Shown here in pieces: positions 9,276 through 18,358 of a DNA stretch of 64,000 nt (positions are counted from its first letter, which is position 1; every line of letters starts with the position of its first letter). Below the pieces are notes generated by a model. That model saw only the letters and a program-made list of their open reading frames with translations. It ran no database searches and was not told where the DNA came from. Source of the stretch: Cohnella cholangitidis (GTDB lineage: Bacteria; Bacillota; Bacilli; Paenibacillales; Paenibacillaceae); the NCBI RefSeq assembly GCF_014107495.1, contig NZ_CP041969.1:2753501-2817500 (forward strand). The letters run 5' to 3'. The position numbers and the translations under genes are program-made.

Positions 9276-12200
9276 CTATCTTCTCACGACAAAGGAAACG
9301 AGAGTTCCTTGGCCGGGAGAGCTGACCACCCGAAGTCCTTGACCGTATAACTGTCTTAAGCGGCGATCCGTGTTAGCGAGGCCGATTCCCGATCCGCGTC
9401 CGGCCTCCGGTTGTTTCCGGAGCACTTGATTCAACGTATCTCCGTCCATGCCTACGCCGTCATCTTGAACGGAAATCTCCGCATACTCATCGAATTCGCC
9501 AACTCGTATTTGAATTTTACCCCCGCGTGCGCGCTTTAACAAGCCGTGTCTAACGGCATTCTCCACAAGCGGCTGAATAGATAGCGGAGGGATATTCAAC
9601 TGCAGGCCTTCCTCTATGTCCCAAACGACTTGAATCCGATCTTCGAAACGTTCCTGTTCGATGAAGAGATAAGCGCGAACGAGCTCCAGCTCTCTATGCA
9701 ACGGAACAATCCGATCCGAATTGTCGAAATCGAAGCTCGCTCTTAAATAATCTCCGAATACCCGCAGCAAATTTCTCATTCTTACGATATCGATTTCACT
9801 GAGCGCGGCCAAGGAATTCAGCGTGTTAAATAGAAAATGCGGCTGGATCTGCGCCTGAAGCCATGCGGATTCCATTCTCGTCTGCTCGCGAACGGCACGG
9901 GTCACTTGCGTTAATGCCCCTACGCGCGACCTTAGTTCTAACGCATCTACCGGTTTGGTCACATAATCGTTAGCCCCGGACTTAAATCCGGCTTCGATAT
10001 CTTCCGCGCGGCTGCGTGCCGTAAGGAGCAGAATAGGCAGTTCCGAATGAGAGAATCGGGCCCTCACGGCTTGGGCGACTTCATAACCGGACATGCGGGG
10101 CATCATGACGTCGACGATGAGTAAATCCCACATTCTGGAGTCTAACAAGGATAAGGCTTCCGCCCCGCTCGTGGCCGTCACGATATCATAGTTGTTCGGA
10201 GAGAGCACGCTTGCCAATACGCTCAGATTTACCGGATCGTCATCAATGGCCAGAATGCTTGGCCTATCTACGGTAACATGATCGGCAATCGCGATCGTCG
10301 CTGCAGCCGCTTCGTCGGCGGCGGTCGTCTCTGGAAGGAAGAGGGGAACGACCGGCTCTGCCGCAGCTCCGTCCGCGAGCGATTCGCCCAAAGCGGATAT
10401 CGGCATGGAAAAGGCGAACACGGATCCTTGGTCTGGGATGGAGCGAACCGTAAGCGTGCCGTCATGGAGCTCCACCAGACGTTTGGTAATGGTTAATCCG
10501 AGCCCGAGGCCCGAAGCGGACGAATAAACGTCGCCTTGTTCGTAGGGCTCGAATATTCGGCTCTGCGTTTCTTCGTCCATTCCGATTCCCGTATCCGAGA
10601 TTTGAATAATGGCTTTGCCGTCCTTGACGTACGCATCGATCTTGATCTGACCTTCATCCGTGAATTTCGCCGCGTTATGAAGAAGATTGAATAGGATTTG
10701 AATAAGCCGATTCTCGTCCGCTCGGATCGGTGGAAACGAACTGGGGATATTCACGATAAGCCGGATCGGCTTCCCTTCCGTCATGAACCGGATCATATCC
10801 AACACTCCGGATACCACCGTCTGGATGCGGAGGTTCACCGGGTGCAATCTTATGCGATTATCCTTAAACCGGGCGAGATCCAGCAGGTCGTCCAGTAAAT
10901 GCGACATTCTCTTGCCGACGGATACGAGCAGCTTCATGCGGGTTTCGTTTCGGTCTTGGTCATACGGGCCATCGCTGTCTATTACGGTTTGCGCGATATT
11001 CAGAATGCCGTGCAGCGGATTTCTCAATTCATGGGACGTATTCACCAAGAACTCGTCTTTAAGCTTGTCCGCCGCTTGCAATTTCTCCGCGAGCCTAGCC
11101 GATTCGGCAGAGGCCCGGAAGTAACGTTTAAACCAATACAAGGCAAATGCAATGAAAGCCGCGAGCATATCAAAGGGGTAATAACCGCCCGTGATCGTAC
11201 CCGAGTTCTTGATGATCCCCCAGATTACGTTCATGATAATGGCTGTCGTCCCGAGCAGTAAATAAATGACGTCATGGCTTCCTCTTCGGACAGCCAGAAC
11301 GGACAGCACGGGAACGATTACAAACGGAATTACCGTCAAAAGCGTATGAAAGAGGTCGGAATAACTCAATATTTTAATCGGCAAGATCAAGACGAATAGG
11401 GCGTAGAGACCGCATACGGCCAAGTACCAACGAGATTTACGCAAGATGGAGAACGGAGGAAGCAGGCCCTTAAAATATTGCAAGTTAAATGCCGCGATAC
11501 CCAAAAAAGAAAGATAATACAGTTTATAGGTCCATTCGTAGTTAACCGGAAACCATGCCGGCAAAATACGGTCGTCATCGATAATAATCGTGACCGTCCC
11601 GCAGACGAACATGAGCGAGAAGTAAAGAAGCGACTTATGGCGGGCTCCGATAACATACAGAATAATCGTGTAAACGGCATGCATCAGCAAGAGGAGACAA
11701 ACTCCCAGCTGGTTACCTATCGAGAACCAAGTCGCACGCGTAACGGCAGCCTCCGTACCGAATTTGATCGGCTGCATCATTCCGCCCATCACCCGATCAT
11801 CGTAATTCGCGACGTGAACGACAATGTCGATGACGCTCCGGTCGGTCGTGAACGAAGCGGAATACGGTACGTTCGAAGCCGTATACTCCTCCGCGTTCTC
11901 GGCCGGTTGACCCGATTGGGCAAGCAGTTGCCCATTCACGAATACCGCGGAGGAAGACGAGATACCCGGTATGCGAATGCTATAAGATTGCGTGCTATTA
12001 GGTTCGATTAAGATCCGCAAACGATAGGAGCCATAGCCGAAGGTCGAATCCCGTTCCGAGGACAAATCCCGTTTCCAGTCGCTCGGGAGCGACACGATCT
12101 TGGCGTCGCCGTCCCACGCGTCCCCGTTTTTCGGGCTTTGCATGATCAGCTTGTACGGGAAAAACTCCCACTCGCCATTGAGTGAGAGAACGGAATCGGA

Positions 12201-12347
12201 GGATGAATCCCAACTTCGCAAATCCAGTTGGCCATTGTCGGCTTTGACGTCACTCGGAGAGTTTTGATTTTGAATCCATACTAGCCGAATTCCTGTCAGA
12301 ACCAGCATGAACAAAATGATAATCGCGGCGATTTTTCTTTTCTGCAT
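9276..12347 (-). CDS. 7TMR-DISM hybrid sensor kinase with REC and a second, LytS-type kinase module
   Basis: Membrane hybrid kinase of 1,023 residues. A signal-anchor helix (about 7-25) precedes an extracellular DISM-type beta domain (about 45-195, starting LNGEWEFFPYKL) and a seven-helix membrane block (about 205-400). HisKA follows with the acceptor His in NTSHELRNPLHG (about 435), then HATPase (about 540-650) and REC (about 695-815, Asp in LLIVDVMMPRMSG). A second kinase core of LytS/YesM type has IQPHFLFNTLNS and its own ATPase (NAVRHGLLKR, GIGLANTDRRL). Two kinase cores in one chain suggest an internal relay. No cognate response regulator is adjacent. No clear Shine-Dalgarno precedes the ATG. 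A paralogue lies at 28.9-32.0 kb. Confidence 0.92.
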   Translation of the reverse strand: MQKRKIAAIIILFMLVLTGIRLVWIQNQNSPSDVKADNGQLDLRSWDSSSDSVLSLNGEWEFFPYKLIMQSPKNGDAWDGDAKIVSLPSDWKRDLSSERDSTFGYGSYRLRILIEPNSTQSYSIRIPGISSSSAVFVNGQLLAQSGQPAENAEEYTASNVPYSASFTTDRSVIDIVVHVANYDDRVMGGMMQPIKFGTEAAVTRATWFSIGNQLGVCLLLLMHAVYTIILYVIGARHKSLLYFSLMFVCGTVTIIIDDDRILPAWFPVNYEWTYKLYYLSFLGIAAFNLQYFKGLLPPFSILRKSRWYLAVCGLYALFVLILPIKILSYSDLFHTLLTVIPFVIVPVLSVLAVRRGSHDVIYLLLGTTAIIMNVIWGIIKNSGTITGGYYPFDMLAAFIAFALYWFKRYFRASAESARLAEKLQAADKLKDEFLVNTSHELRNPLHGILNIAQTVIDSDGPYDQDRNETRMKLLVSVGKRMSHLLDDLLDLARFKDNRIRLHPVNLRIQTVVSGVLDMIRFMTEGKPIRLIVNIPSSFPPIRADENRLIQILFNLLHNAAKFTDEGQIKIDAYVKDGKAIIQISDTGIGMDEETQSRIFEPYEQGDVYSSASGLGLGLTITKRLVELHDGTLTVRSIPDQGSVFAFSMPISALGESLADGAAAEPVVPLFLPETTAADEAAAATIAIADHVTVDRPSILAIDDDPVNLSVLASVLSPNNYDIVTATSGAEALSLLDSRMWDLLIVDVMMPRMSGYEVAQAVRARFSHSELPILLLTARSRAEDIEAGFKSGANDYVTKPVDALELRSRVGALTQVTRAVREQTRMESAWLQAQIQPHFLFNTLNSLAALSEIDIVRMRNLLRVFGDYLRASFDFDNSDRIVPLHRELELVRAYLFIEQERFEDRIQVVWDIEEGLQLNIPPLSIQPLVENAVRHGLLKRARGGKIQIRVGEFDEYAEISVQDDGVGMDGDTLNQVLRKQPEAGRGSGIGLANTDRRLRQLYGQGLRVVSSPGQGTLVSFVVRR

Positions 12348-12494
12348 AATGAGCTATAAATTCGACAAAAAAAGCGGGAATCCTTTATCTTCCTTTTTCG
12401 TCCTGGTAGATATCCATCCGGTTTCTCGTCCGGTTAGCTGGCGGATTCCTAAATGATCAATTATCGCCGTTTCTTGCGCAATCGCCTATGAACG

Positions 12495-12528
12495 GAGAAA
12501 AAAACCACACTCCGGTAAGAGTGTGGTT
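12495..12528 (-). terminator. terminator of the sugar ABC/alpha-glucosidase operon
   Basis: Perfect 10-bp stem AACCACACTC (12503-12512) and GAGTGTGGTT (12519-12528), followed on the minus strand by seven T. It sits 14 bp after the glucosidase stop. Confidence 0.9.
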
Positions 12529-12541
12529 CGCCTTGCAAGGA

Positions 12542-14983
12542 TTATATCGTAATCACGAGCTTGCCGCCTTCGGCCCGATCGGCGACTTGAATCAGAAGCT
12601 CGTCCGTAGACGGATTATGCAACCAGCCTTCCGCACCGGCGGCTAACTCTTCAGCCGTAAGGCGTTGCAAGCCCTCAACTTGGCTCGCCGCGAAGCTGGC
12701 GCGACGGAACGAGAACCGAAGCTGCTTGCGCGCCTGCTTAAACCCGTTCGCCGCATCATAACTCCAATTCAACTCGACGGTTTTCAGGCCTCCAACCACA
12801 TTCAGGGATAATTCGGAATACGAACCCTGGCGATAGTCGAAGCTGACGCCGTCATCTTCATATAACGTATAAGCGGACTCGAAACCGGTCGACGCCGCGG
12901 CTCCGTATACGTGGAACGTTACCGGCTCCTCGGATACGTCGTCCGCGCTTTGCGCAAGCGGACCTTCGGCGAGAATCGCCCCTGCCCGAACGTACATCGG
13001 CATAATTTCCAAAGGCGCATGCGCAAGAATCGTGCGGCCTCCCTCGCGAACTTCCCCCGTCCAATAATCGATCCATGTTCCCGCAGGCAAATAGACGGAG
13101 CGGTGATCGGTATCCGGGCGGTACACGGGAGCGATCAAGAGATCTTTCCCCAGCAGGAACTGATCGCATAGGTTCGTGACTTTCGGGTCGGACGGATACT
13201 CGAGCAGCAGCGGACGCATGATCGGCAGGCCGGTCGTTGCGGCTTCCCGGAACAAATTATAGAGATAAGGCATAAAGCGATAGCGCAATCCGATGTAGTC
13301 GCGCACGATTTCCTCCGCCTTGTCGCCGAACGACCACGGCTCCTGGCGAACGGTTCCGATCGCGGAGTGGTTGCGGCAATACGGGAAGAACGCGCCCATC
13401 TGCGTCCAACGCACAAGCAATTCACCGGAAGCGTGATGCGCGAATCCGCCGATATCCGGCCCGGCGAACGGTATGCCGGACAAGCCCATGTTCAGCACCA
13501 TCGGCATGGCCATCGCCATATGCTCCCAGAAGCTGCGGTTATCGCCCGTCCACACCGCGGCATAACGTTGAATTCCGGAATAGCCGGCACGCGTAAGCAC
13601 GAACGGACGCTGTCCGTCCAAATGACGGCTAAGACCCTCATAGGTAGCCTTGGACATTAGCATCCCGTAAAGATTATGCAATTCTTCGTGGGTTCTCGGC
13701 TTGCCGTTGTTCCCATGCATCGCGTCGAGATCCATCGTCTTGCTCTCGTTGAACAGAGCCGGCTCGTTCATATCGTTCCAGATGCCTTGAATACCGAGTT
13801 CCGTGTAGTAACGATGTAAATCTCCCCACCATTCCGAAGTCCGGTCTTCCGTGAAATCCGGGAACGCGCTTATGCCCGGCCATACTTCGCCCAAGACGAT
13901 ATCGCCTTCCAGCTTCTTAACGAAGTGGTTGTCCCGAACGCCCTCTTGATACGCTTTATATTTCGGATCCTTCTTCACGCCCGGATCGACGATAGGGATA
14001 ATTCGCATGCCGAGCGACTTCAGCTCCGCCATCATTCCCTCGGGATCGGGGAAACGCACCGGATCGAAAGTAAACACGCGGTATTCGTCCATATAATGAA
14101 TGTCCAAGTAGATGACGTCGCAAGGGATTTTTTTCGCGCGGAATGACCGAGCCAATTCAAGAACCTCTTGCTGATTCATATAGCTGTAACGGGACTGATG
14201 GTACCCGATAGCCCATTTCGGAGGAAGATCGATCCGTCCGGTCAGTACCGTATACCGGGAAACGACGTCCTTTAATCGAGGACCGTTAATAAAGTAGATG
14301 TCGTAGGCTCCCGTTGCGCAAGAAATCGAGAAAGTCGTTTCCGACGACCTCATATCGAAATCGGAGCGTCCCGGGTTATCCAAGAACAACCCGTAGCTGT
14401 GCTCCCCGTGCATATGAATCAATAGAGGGATCGATTGATAGAGAGCTTCGATCTCCGGCACGTGAGGCGCGTATACGTCTGTATTCCAGTTCGTGTACCG
14501 CTCGCCGCGCTTGTCCAAGAACCCGGTCTTCTCGCCCAAGCCGTAGAAATGGGATTCCTTAGGCATCTCGTACGTGGCGCTTAATTGTCCGCGCGCATCC
14601 CAACTAACCGGATTTTGCTGCGCAATCGTTTGCGCTTTGAGATCTTCGATCAAGAAGCCGCAATTGCTCTTGTCTATGATCAAGCGAATCGTGGACGTAA
14701 CGAAGATGAATTGCGCGTCGTTCTCTTGCGTTTTAACTTCCGCTTCGCTTACTTGCGGCAATACCCCTGGCGTCGTGGAGAGATCCGCATGCGTACCTTG
14801 AAAAATTTTAATCCGAAACACATCGTCCGTCAGGAACACGATGGCCGCGTTGCCTTTGTTGCCTCGGCAAATATACGCGTCGCCTTCCTTCTCGAGCGAC
14901 TTGAAGAACCCAATGCTTTTGCGTAACGCTTGCTCGCCTTCGATCCCGTATTGCTCGGGACGAATCGCCGCGCTTCCCTCCAT
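12542..14983 (-). CDS. GH31 alpha-glucosidase, intracellular
   Basis: Glycoside hydrolase family 31 enzyme of 813 residues without signal peptide, expected to hydrolyse alpha-glucosides imported by the adjacent ABC system. The nucleophile Asp lies in GIWNDMNEPALF. The general acid/base region is AVWTGDNRSFWEHM, with GIPFAGPDIGGF further on. The N-terminal beta domain carries HFYGLGEKTG, and the DUF5110-type C-terminal region carries YEDDGVSFDYRQG. An in-frame ATG 18 bases upstream exists, but ATG 14983 follows GGAGGG at seven bases and is preferred. Last gene of the permease-permease-binding protein-hydrolase operon, ended by a strong terminator. Linkage specificity is not readable. Confidence 0.93.
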   Translation of the reverse strand: MEGSAAIRPEQYGIEGEQALRKSIGFFKSLEKEGDAYICRGNKGNAAIVFLTDDVFRIKIFQGTHADLSTTPGVLPQVSEAEVKTQENDAQFIFVTSTIRLIIDKSNCGFLIEDLKAQTIAQQNPVSWDARGQLSATYEMPKESHFYGLGEKTGFLDKRGERYTNWNTDVYAPHVPEIEALYQSIPLLIHMHGEHSYGLFLDNPGRSDFDMRSSETTFSISCATGAYDIYFINGPRLKDVVSRYTVLTGRIDLPPKWAIGYHQSRYSYMNQQEVLELARSFRAKKIPCDVIYLDIHYMDEYRVFTFDPVRFPDPEGMMAELKSLGMRIIPIVDPGVKKDPKYKAYQEGVRDNHFVKKLEGDIVLGEVWPGISAFPDFTEDRTSEWWGDLHRYYTELGIQGIWNDMNEPALFNESKTMDLDAMHGNNGKPRTHEELHNLYGMLMSKATYEGLSRHLDGQRPFVLTRAGYSGIQRYAAVWTGDNRSFWEHMAMAMPMVLNMGLSGIPFAGPDIGGFAHHASGELLVRWTQMGAFFPYCRNHSAIGTVRQEPWSFGDKAEEIVRDYIGLRYRFMPYLYNLFREAATTGLPIMRPLLLEYPSDPKVTNLCDQFLLGKDLLIAPVYRPDTDHRSVYLPAGTWIDYWTGEVREGGRTILAHAPLEIMPMYVRAGAILAEGPLAQSADDVSEEPVTFHVYGAAASTGFESAYTLYEDDGVSFDYRQGSYSELSLNVVGGLKTVELNWSYDAANGFKQARKQLRFSFRRASFAASQVEGLQRLTAEELAAGAEGWLHNPSTDELLIQVADRAEGGKLVITI

Positions 14984-15006
14984 ACTCTTTCCCTCCATCA
15001 TTTCAT

Positions 15007-15048
15007 GGAAAGAGGCGTCTACCGATAACCCGGCGCGCGCCCCTTTCC
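15007..15048 (-). other. intercistronic hairpin between binding protein and glucosidase
   Basis: GGAAAGAGGCG (15007-15017) pairs with CGCCCCTTTCC (15038-15048), giving 11 bp with one mismatch. It has no T-tract on the minus strand. It sits 29 bp after the binding-protein stop and 24 bp before the glucosidase start. Such a stem commonly protects an upstream mRNA 3' end, which would raise binding-protein levels over the hydrolase; that role is inferred. Confidence 0.6.
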
Positions 15049-15076
15049 ATAGTTTGCTATATTTGATTATACTTCT

Positions 15077-16375
15077 TTATTTTGTTTTTAGGCTATCCCA
15101 AGCTTTTTGCAATCCGTCGAACAGTGCCGTTTTATCGGATTTTCCCGCAATATAGGCTTGAATTTGATTCCCGAACTCGTTCATTCCGCCATCCGGGAAT
15201 TTATTGAAGTTCCAGCTGAGCGCTTTGCCCTCTTGGCTGTATTTCACGACCTCGGCGCCCAGATCTCCCAGATCCTCGCTAGTCGCTTCGATGCTCTTGA
15301 ACGCCGGGATGAATTTGAATTCCTTCGCGATATATTTTTTGCCGATATCGGAAGTCACGAGCCAGTTCAAAAATTCCTTCGCTTCGGGCTTCACCTTGGA
15401 GTTCTTGTTCACGACCCAGTTGTTCGGTACGCCGACGTACAGTTTATCGTTCTCTTCCGCATTGTCGTTGATCGGCATTGGCAAGATTCCAATATTCAGG
15501 TTCGGGTTAATGCCGTCGATTTGAACTTGCGTCCAGTTGCCTTGTTGCGTCATGGCCGCTTCGCCGTTGGCGAACAACGTCATTTCGGTATTGTAGTCCG
15601 TCGTCAAAGGATTTTTGTTGCCGTATTTCAGCGTCAGGTCAACGAGCTTAGTCCATTCTTCGAAAACAGCGTTGCCCGGGATTTTCTCGGTGCCCTCGTT
15701 CAATCCTTTAACGAAAGCATCGGGGTCCTTCTGATGAGCGAAAGCCACGTTCAGCGTGTGGTTCCCCAGAACCCACAGCTCTTGGTATCCGTTCGCGAAC
15801 GGCGTAACGCCGATGGCCTGCAATTTCTTAGCCGCTTCTTCAAGCTGAGCCAGCGTCTTCGGAGTTTCCGTAATGCCGGCTTTGGCGAACAGATCTTTGT
15901 TATAGACGAAACCGTACCCTTCGAGGTTCATCGGTTGGCCGTAAATTTTACCGTCCTTCGTCATCGGCTCTTTCGCAACGTCGACCGTATCCGCTACCCA
16001 AGGCTGATCGGACAGATCCTCGAGCTTGTCGAACCAGGTTCCGAGGTCTCTGTAACCGCCGTTGTTGAAAATATCCGGTTCTTCGCCGGAAGCGAATTTC
16101 GCTTTCAACGCCGCGCCGTAGTCCGCGCCGCCTCCGACCGTTTGAATATCGAGCTTGATGCCCGGGTGAGTGCTTTCATACTCTGCTTTAAGCCTGTTAA
16201 GCGCTTCGGCGATCTCGACTTTGAATTGGAAAATCTTGATCGTTTTCGTTGCCGCCGCGCCGCCGGATTCGGCATTATTGCCTTTGTTGTTGTCGGCTTC
16301 CTTCGATCCGCAAGCGGATAAAATCATCGAGAACGCGAGCATCATCACTAGTGTAAGCTTGGTGTATCTTTTCAT
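15077..16375 (-). CDS. carbohydrate ABC transporter substrate-binding lipoprotein
   Basis: Extracellular solute-binding protein (family 1) of 432 residues. The start MKRYTKLTLVMMLAFSMILSACGS is a lipoprotein signal, with lipobox LSAC placing the lipidated Cys at about residue 22. The mature domain has the usual family features (KFASGEEPDIFNNGG, a FVYNKDLFAKAGI-type segment, and GEAAMTQQGNW). It would capture an oligosaccharide, probably an alpha-glucoside given the GH31 enzyme behind it. GGGAGG precedes the ATG. Unlike most such operons, the permease genes come first and the binding protein third, and a cre-like site lies just upstream. This allows separate expression. Confidence 0.93.
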   Translation of the reverse strand: MKRYTKLTLVMMLAFSMILSACGSKEADNNKGNNAESGGAAATKTIKIFQFKVEIAEALNRLKAEYESTHPGIKLDIQTVGGGADYGAALKAKFASGEEPDIFNNGGYRDLGTWFDKLEDLSDQPWVADTVDVAKEPMTKDGKIYGQPMNLEGYGFVYNKDLFAKAGITETPKTLAQLEEAAKKLQAIGVTPFANGYQELWVLGNHTLNVAFAHQKDPDAFVKGLNEGTEKIPGNAVFEEWTKLVDLTLKYGNKNPLTTDYNTEMTLFANGEAAMTQQGNWTQVQIDGINPNLNIGILPMPINDNAEENDKLYVGVPNNWVVNKNSKVKPEAKEFLNWLVTSDIGKKYIAKEFKFIPAFKSIEATSEDLGDLGAEVVKYSQEGKALSWNFNKFPDGGMNEFGNQIQAYIAGKSDKTALFDGLQKAWDSLKTK

Positions 16376-16412
16376 GGTGGAGCCTCCCTATTCATCTGTA
16401 TATTTGCTTTTC

Positions 16413-16426
16413 TGAAATCGTTTACT
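16413..16426. promoter_or_regulatory. cre-like site ahead of the binding-protein gene
   Basis: TGAAATCGTTTACT matches the cre core TGNAANCGNWNNCW at all defined positions. It lies 37 bp upstream of the binding-protein ATG, in the 127-bp gap between the permease and binding-protein genes. CcpA bound here could repress an internal promoter or block read-through when glucose is present. I see no clear sigma-A promoter in the gap. Confidence 0.55.
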
Positions 16427-16502
16427 TCTTCATTGTAGAGAGTCTCAATCCGCAATTGTAGGCAGGATATTGATCAAACAGGTAGACGGAAGTGACCTCC
16501 TC

Positions 16503-17339
16503 TTAACCCTTCACCGCGCCAGCCGTAATGCCTTCGATGATATATCTTTGCATGAACAAGAAGAAGACGATGATCGGCAGAATCCCCATGACGAGCGCCG
16601 GCAGAGCCAGATCCCATTGCTTCGTATATTGTCCGAAGAAAGCGAAAGTAGCGATCGGAATCGTGCGTAGCTCTCCGGATTGCAGAATAAGCGACGGCAA
16701 CAAATAATCGTTCCAGATCCATAGCGTGTTCAGAATGAACACCGTAACGAGCATCGGCTTCATGAGCGGGAACACGACCCGGTAGAAGACGCCGTAGGCA
16801 TTCGAGCCATCTACCGTCGCCGCTTCCTCGATCTCGAGCGGAATCGATTTGACGAATCCGTGGAACAGGAAGACGGACATCGGCACGCCGAATCCCAGAT
16901 AACAGACGATCAACCCGGGGATGCTGTCCATGAGCCCAAGAGTGCTAGTAACCTTAACCAGCGGAATCATGATCGATTGGAAAGGAACGACCATCGCGGC
17001 TACGAATACGACGAACAGAAATCGATTGAATCGGCTGTTATTCCGCACCATGTAATACGCGGCCATCGCGCAAATGACGACTAACAAGACGTTGCTGACC
17101 ACCGTAATCAGAACGGAATTCCATAGCGCGGTCGGAAAATTCGTAATATCGAAAGCGCGGGAATAGTTGCCCCATTCCAAGGATTTCGGCAAGGCGGCCG
17201 CGCTGGTGAGCAATTCCCCGAACGACTTCACCGAGTTCACGAACAGAAAGTAAAACGGAACCAAGAAGAGGATTCCCAGCACGACCATGATGATTTCCGT
17301 CACGATCGTTCCCCCGCGATAGCGTTTCGTGATGTCCAT
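16503..17339 (-). CDS. carbohydrate ABC permease, MalG type
   Basis: Inner permease of 278 residues with six membrane helices. The ATPase-contacting EAA loop reads EIEEAATVDGSNAYGVFYRV (residues about 180-200), as in MalG/AraQ-type proteins. Its ATG overlaps the stop of the preceding permease (TAATG), so the two are translationally coupled. No ATPase gene is in the operon; CUT1 systems of this group usually borrow a shared MsmX-like ATPase encoded elsewhere (established for Bacillus). Confidence 0.93.
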   Translation of the reverse strand: MDITKRYRGGTIVTEIIMVVLGILFLVPFYFLFVNSVKSFGELLTSAAALPKSLEWGNYSRAFDITNFPTALWNSVLITVVSNVLLVVICAMAAYYMVRNNSRFNRFLFVVFVAAMVVPFQSIMIPLVKVTSTLGLMDSIPGLIVCYLGFGVPMSVFLFHGFVKSIPLEIEEAATVDGSNAYGVFYRVVFPLMKPMLVTVFILNTLWIWNDYLLPSLILQSGELRTIPIATFAFFGQYTKQWDLALPALVMGILPIIVFFLFMQRYIIEGITAGAVKG

Positions 17340-18220
17340 TAAGCTTCAACCTCCTTGCTTTTCGTAAACTTCACTTGAAGGCTCGTAATAACGGCGACGA
17401 TGACGAAGAAAATAATCGCTTTCGCCGTTCCCAGACCGTATCTGTTTCTCGAGAAAGCTTCATTGTAGATGTTCATCGCCACCGATTCGGTGGAACCGAA
17501 AGGTCCGCCTTTGGTTAAGGACAAGTTCAGATCGAACATCTTGAACGACCAAGAGATCGCCAGGAACAAGCAGACCGTGGCAGCCGGCATGATGAGAGGA
17601 ACAATGATCGAACGCAATACCTGCAACCGGCTGGCGCCGTCGATCTCGGCCGCTTCCAGTACGTCTTGGGGCACATTGTTAAGCGACGAAATATAGATGA
17701 CCATCAGATAACCGGCCGTCTGCCAGACGAAGACGATGACAAGCGCCCAGAAAGCCGTGTTCTCCGTTCCGAGCCAAGGGAGATTAAAAAAAGAAATTCC
17801 CGTCGCGCTCCCGATGGCGGAGAAACCTTTAACGAAAATAAACTGCCAGATAAAACCGAGCAATAACCCCCCGATTACGTTCGGCATGAAGAAAACCGTC
17901 CGCAGGAAATTCCGGGTCTTGAGCGGTTTCGTTAGAAAATACGCCAAGAAGAAGCCCGCTACGTTCGTAATCACGACGCCGAGGATCGTAAACTTGGCCG
18001 TAAACCAGAACGAGTCGCGGAACGCGCTGTCATGCATGAAAATTTGTTTATAGTTATCGAATCCGACTCCGGATGCCTTGCCCGATATTCCGTCCCAATC
18101 CGTGAAGGAATAATACAATCCCAATACGAACGGAATGGCGATGATCAGGATGAAGAATAGGATAGCCGGACCCACGAACACGATCTGCTGCGTCAGACGC
18201 GAAGTTTTTTTGCGATTCAT
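17339..18220 (-). CDS. carbohydrate ABC permease, MalF type
   Basis: Permease of 293 residues, first gene of the sugar operon. It has six membrane helices, with the first at about 12-35. The EAA motif is VLEAAEIDGASRLQVLRSI. The start MNRKKTSRLTQQIV has a GGGG-type ribosome site. The divergent kinase gene begins 138 bp away; the shared intergenic region (18221-18358) must carry the operon promoter and probably the target of the adjacent AraC-type regulator, although I could not identify a convincing box. Confidence 0.92.
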   Translation of the reverse strand: MNRKKTSRLTQQIVFVGPAILFFILIIAIPFVLGLYYSFTDWDGISGKASGVGFDNYKQIFMHDSAFRDSFWFTAKFTILGVVITNVAGFFLAYFLTKPLKTRNFLRTVFFMPNVIGGLLLGFIWQFIFVKGFSAIGSATGISFFNLPWLGTENTAFWALVIVFVWQTAGYLMVIYISSLNNVPQDVLEAAEIDGASRLQVLRSIIVPLIMPAATVCLFLAISWSFKMFDLNLSLTKGGPFGSTESVAMNIYNEAFSRNRYGLGTAKAIIFFVIVAVITSLQVKFTKSKEVEA

Positions 18221-18358
18221 CCCGTTTTTCCCCTTTGCTCATTTCGTTTTTTGCTTATAATAAGTATGCTTGAAAGGATTACCCCAAAAAACGGACGATC
18301 GTGAACCAATAGGAGTACGATATTGATCTATCACGAGCGAGATACGAGTTGATAACCG

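Noticed and set aside
15107-16321. 404-codon open frame antisense to the sugar-binding lipoprotein
   Set aside because: The opposite strand encodes a clear lipoprotein; the frame shows no recognisable motif.
18221-18358. Direct repeats or AraC-type boxes for the YesN-like regulator in the divergent gap
   Set aside because: I could not find a convincing repeated element; only AT-rich promoter-like sequence.
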